Below are positions 6,360-8,049 of a DNA stretch of 8,049 nt, in pieces. Position 1 is the stretch's first letter, and every line of letters starts with the position of its first letter. The stretch covers positions 1-8,049 of the forward strand of contig CAAGEF010000084.1 in the NCBI GenBank assembly GCA_900768805.1. Direction: 5' to 3'. Under the pieces are notes generated by a model. The model worked only from the letters and a program-made list of their open reading frames with translations. It did not search any database and was not told where the DNA came from. This stretch comes from Clostridia bacterium. Lineage in GTDB: Bacteria > Bacillota > Clostridia > TANB77 > CAG-508. A program made the position numbers and the translations under genes.

Positions 6360-6421
6360 AATCTATATAGTAGGCGATGCAAAAGAAAAAGATACATGAA
6401 TTGTAGAAGGAGTGTTAATAA

Positions 6422-6952
6422 ATGGAAGAGAATATTCAAGGAAAATATTTCAGTATGAAAGATAGAAAAGATATGAATACTGTTATCTATCAAGTAAATA
6501 AAACTGAGAAAGAATTTCTAAAAACTTCTCCAAGATATACAGTTGAAAGATTAGATTATATAGAGGAATTAGTGGGTGATTACAAAAGAAAAACTTTTTT
6601 TGTTGATAATCCATCTCCCGAAGGAAATCCTCTTGTTATTTTATCATTTGCTAAGGAAAAAGTATTAGTAAATATGGGATTTTTAGATTCAGATGTTGTA
6701 AAATTATCTAAAAAACCAATGCCTATTTCTTTTAAGACTTTATATAGTGAAAAAGCTACGGAATATAAAGAGTTTCTTTATACACCAAATATGAAAAGAC
6801 CTATTTCTATAATAGATCCAGAAACAACAGAAGAGGTTAAACCAATTTTATATTTTGATGAAGAAGCTAATGAAGTAAGAGGAAAGTGCAAATTAAAACC
6901 TTATAAAAAATATTTTGCTTTTGAAATCAGAGATGATAAGAAAGTAAATTAG
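6422..6952 (+). CDS. Hypothetical protein, first gene of the virD4-linked module
   Basis: I do not recognise this 176-residue protein. It has no signal peptide, membrane segment or nucleotide-binding motif. It looks like a compact soluble protein: a charged N-terminal half with helical content (KTEKEFLKTSP, VERLDYIEELVGDYKRK at about 41-57), then strand-like stretches (NPLVILSFAKEKVLVNMGF at about 69-87, PILYFDEEANEVRGKCKLKP at about 131-150, YFAFEIRD) and a single cysteine at 146. AAGGAG (6407-6412) lies 9 bases before the ATG. It follows a consensus promoter and is followed closely by a second unknown gene and a VirD4-type coupling ATPase, so it is presumably an accessory protein of a conjugation or type IV secretion module. 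That role is inferred only from position. It may be specific to this element family. Confidence 0.8.
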   Translation: MEENIQGKYFSMKDRKDMNTVIYQVNKTEKEFLKTSPRYTVERLDYIEELVGDYKRKTFFVDNPSPEGNPLVILSFAKEKVLVNMGFLDSDVVKLSKKPMPISFKTLYSEKATEYKEFLYTPNMKRPISIIDPETTEEVKPILYFDEEANEVRGKCKLKPYKKYFAFEIRDDKKVN

Positions 6953-6960
6953 TGAGTGCG

Positions 6961-6978
6961 AAAGGGGAAATATATATG
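6961..6978 (+). promoter_or_regulatory. Ribosome-binding site selecting ATG 6976
   Basis: AAAGGGG at 6961-6967 is followed by an 8-nt spacer and ATG at 6976. This favours the shorter form of the second unknown protein over the GTG at 6952, which has no comparable upstream site. Confidence 0.65.
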
Positions 6979-7419
6979 GAAGATATAACTTCAACTTCAA
7001 ATGAAGGAAGTAATATGAAAAAAAGAAATTTAGATAAATATAAGGAAATTTCAACTAAAAATGTAGGAAATAAAGATATAGAGAGTTTACTTAAGAAAAA
7101 TTCTTTTGAGTTTTCATTAAATTGTATAGCTTGTGATTTAAAATCTAATGTAAAAACAGCAGATAATTCTGGAAATCCAGTTAGCGTATCTTCTGCTGAT
7201 ACACAAACTTTTGAGTTAGAAGAAATTTTAATTAATTCCCCATGGGCAAGAGTACATGGAATTACTCCTGAAAAGGTAGATGTAATTAGTAAGAAAAGAA
7301 AGAAAGCAAAAGCAATTAGAAAAGCTGAAAAAGAAGCAAGAGAAGCTGAGGAAGCAGAAGCCTTAAATGCTAAAAAACAAGCTATTGAAGAAAATAATTC
7401 AATCGATAATAATAGATAA
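6976..7419 (+). CDS. Hypothetical protein with CxxC and charged C-terminal helix, upstream of virD4
   Basis: I do not recognise this 147-residue protein. With the ATG at 6976 it has a polar Ser/Asn/Lys-rich N-terminus, a small central region with a CIAC pair (Cys50 and Cys53), a segment FELEEILINSPWARVHGITPEKVDVI (about 79-104), and a Lys/Glu/Ala-rich tail at about 105-135 likely to form a long helix or coiled coil. No membrane segment or signal peptide is visible. A longer frame could begin at GTG 6952, overlapping the previous stop, but AAAGGGG (6961-6967) lies 8 bases before ATG 6976 and decides for it; ATG 7015 after AAGGAAG is a weaker option. It lies between another unknown gene and virD4. 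By position only, it may be an adaptor or relaxosome accessory for the coupling protein. I see no clear resemblance to PcfB. Confidence 0.75.
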   Translation: MEDITSTSNEGSNMKKRNLDKYKEISTKNVGNKDIESLLKKNSFEFSLNCIACDLKSNVKTADNSGNPVSVSSADTQTFELEEILINSPWARVHGITPEKVDVISKKRKKAKAIRKAEKEAREAEEAEALNAKKQAIEENNSIDNNR

Positions 7420-7435
7420 AAATATCTTACTTAAG

Positions 7436-7452
7436 AAAAGGTGAAAATTATG
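7436..7452 (+). promoter_or_regulatory. Ribosome-binding site selecting ATG 7450 of virD4
   Basis: AAAAGGTG (7436-7443) lies at normal spacing from ATG 7450, while the in-frame GTG 7441 overlaps the site and cannot use it. It sits in a 30-nt gap after the preceding stop, consistent with cotranscription. Confidence 0.65.
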
Positions 7453-8049
7453 AATTTTAAAGAAAAAATGAGATGTGCTTTTTATAAAGTAAAAACGAGA
7501 TTGATAGTAGGTGCCATTCTTATGTTAATGATTTTAATTATAGGAGGGGCACCTCTTAGTATTGCTTTTACAGATGCAGCTAAAGGAAGAGAAGAAAGAC
7601 TTAATTCAGATACAACGGATCTTTCTGGTGGATTAGATTGGGAAATTTGGTATATGGATTTATTTGAATATATTCCCAATCCTGTTGGTGCTTTAAAATT
7701 GTGTTTTACACCAGAATATTTTCCAGCATTTTCTAAAAGTATAACAATAGTAATATTTACTTATGTCTTAGTAGCAGGTTTTGGATTTTATAAAGCAATT
7801 CCAAAACATGAATATGATGATATAGAACATGGTTCTAGTAAATGGTCAGAAGGTGGAGAGCAATATGCAATACTTAGTAAGAAAAAAGGAATAATACTAG
7901 CGGAGAAAAATTATTTGCCTGTTGATAAAAGAGGTAATGTAAATGTATTAGTTGTACGGAGGTTCTGGTGCTGGTAAATCGGCTTCTTATGTTATACCAA
8001 ATGCAATTCAATTATTAGGTTCTTATGTATTTACAGATCCTAAAGGAGA
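7450..8049 (+). CDS. virD4: VirD4/TraG-type coupling ATPase, N-terminal part, frame broken before Walker A and cut by window end
   Basis: Type IV coupling proteins are membrane-anchored hexameric ATPases that bring the relaxase-DNA complex to the conjugation channel. AAAAGGTG at 7436-7443 supports ATG 7450; the in-frame GTG at 7441 lies within that site. Residues about 18-40 and 97-113 are membrane segments flanking a probable extracytoplasmic region, followed by EHGSSKW and LSKKKGIILAEKNYLPVD, typical of Gram-positive VirD4 proteins before the ATPase domain. The initial frame then reads RRFWCW and stops at TAA 7975-7977. From 7958 the frame one base further on reads GGSGAGKS (Walker A), then VIPNAIQ and SYVFTDPKG, and stays open to the window edge. 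The two halves clearly form one gene, so an extra base (or a loss of two) lies near 7951-7957. It is either a pseudogene or a sequencing error. The type IV coupling assignment is confident; the rest of the protein is outside the window. Confidence 0.87.

Noticed and set aside
6377..6406. Nine-codon leader ORF (MQKKKIHEL) before the first unknown gene
   Set aside because: It has no properly spaced ribosome-binding site and no regulatory codon run; its stop merely overlaps the next Shine-Dalgarno region.
7482..7679. 65-codon open frame on the - strand
   Set aside because: It is antisense to the VirD4 membrane region; the + strand translation matches the family and this one does not.
7954..7977. 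Programmed frameshift in virD4
   Set aside because: The slip would have to occur before the GGAGGT sequence, not after it as in known Shine-Dalgarno-stimulated +1 sites, and no slippery run is present; an indel is simpler.

Overview
The window is strongly AT-rich (A or T at most third codon positions), uses TGA as a stop (5245-6247 region, end of the J-protein gene), carries strong Shine-Dalgarno sites and near-consensus sigma-A promoters, and opens inside a ypeB-like spore-germination gene. Together these suggest an endospore-forming, low-GC Bacillota, most likely a clostridial lineage. The species cannot be named from this sequence. Every convincing gene is on the + strand, and no gene-free stretch exceeds 300 bases.

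Layout. (1) 2-820 is the 3' part of ypeB, closed by a hairpin terminator. (2) A promoter near 942-968 starts a four-gene run: an alpha/beta hydrolase (1065-1820), a membrane-anchored MurF-type ligase (1832-3394), D-Ala-D-Ala ligase (3449-4684) and the HD-domain Ap4A hydrolase YqeK (4738-5295). Ddl makes D-Ala-D-Ala and a MurF-type enzyme attaches it to the UDP-MurNAc-tripeptide, so the middle two genes form a biochemical unit in cell-wall precursor synthesis. The hydrolase role is unknown. (3) A zinc-finger-less DnaJ/CbpA-type J protein (5372-6247) has its own extended -10 promoter and a strong terminator. (4) After that terminator, a perfect TTGACA-17-TATAAT promoter drives two proteins I do not recognise (6422-6952 and 6976-7419), followed by the start of a VirD4/TraG-type coupling ATPase (7450 to the window edge). 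This looks like the beginning of a type IV secretion or conjugation module, probably an integrated element next to housekeeping genes.

Most notable points: a reading-frame break just before the Walker A motif of the VirD4 gene; the replacement of the usual N-terminal substrate domain of MurF by a roughly 150-residue multi-pass membrane region; two unrecognised proteins encoded ahead of virD4; and an 11-base sequence repeated just after both terminators. I see no tRNA, rRNA, CRISPR array, insertion sequence or recognisable riboswitch. I found no convincing wholly new system. The best candidates for novelty are the unknown virD4-linked proteins and the hydrolase/membrane-MurF/Ddl cluster.
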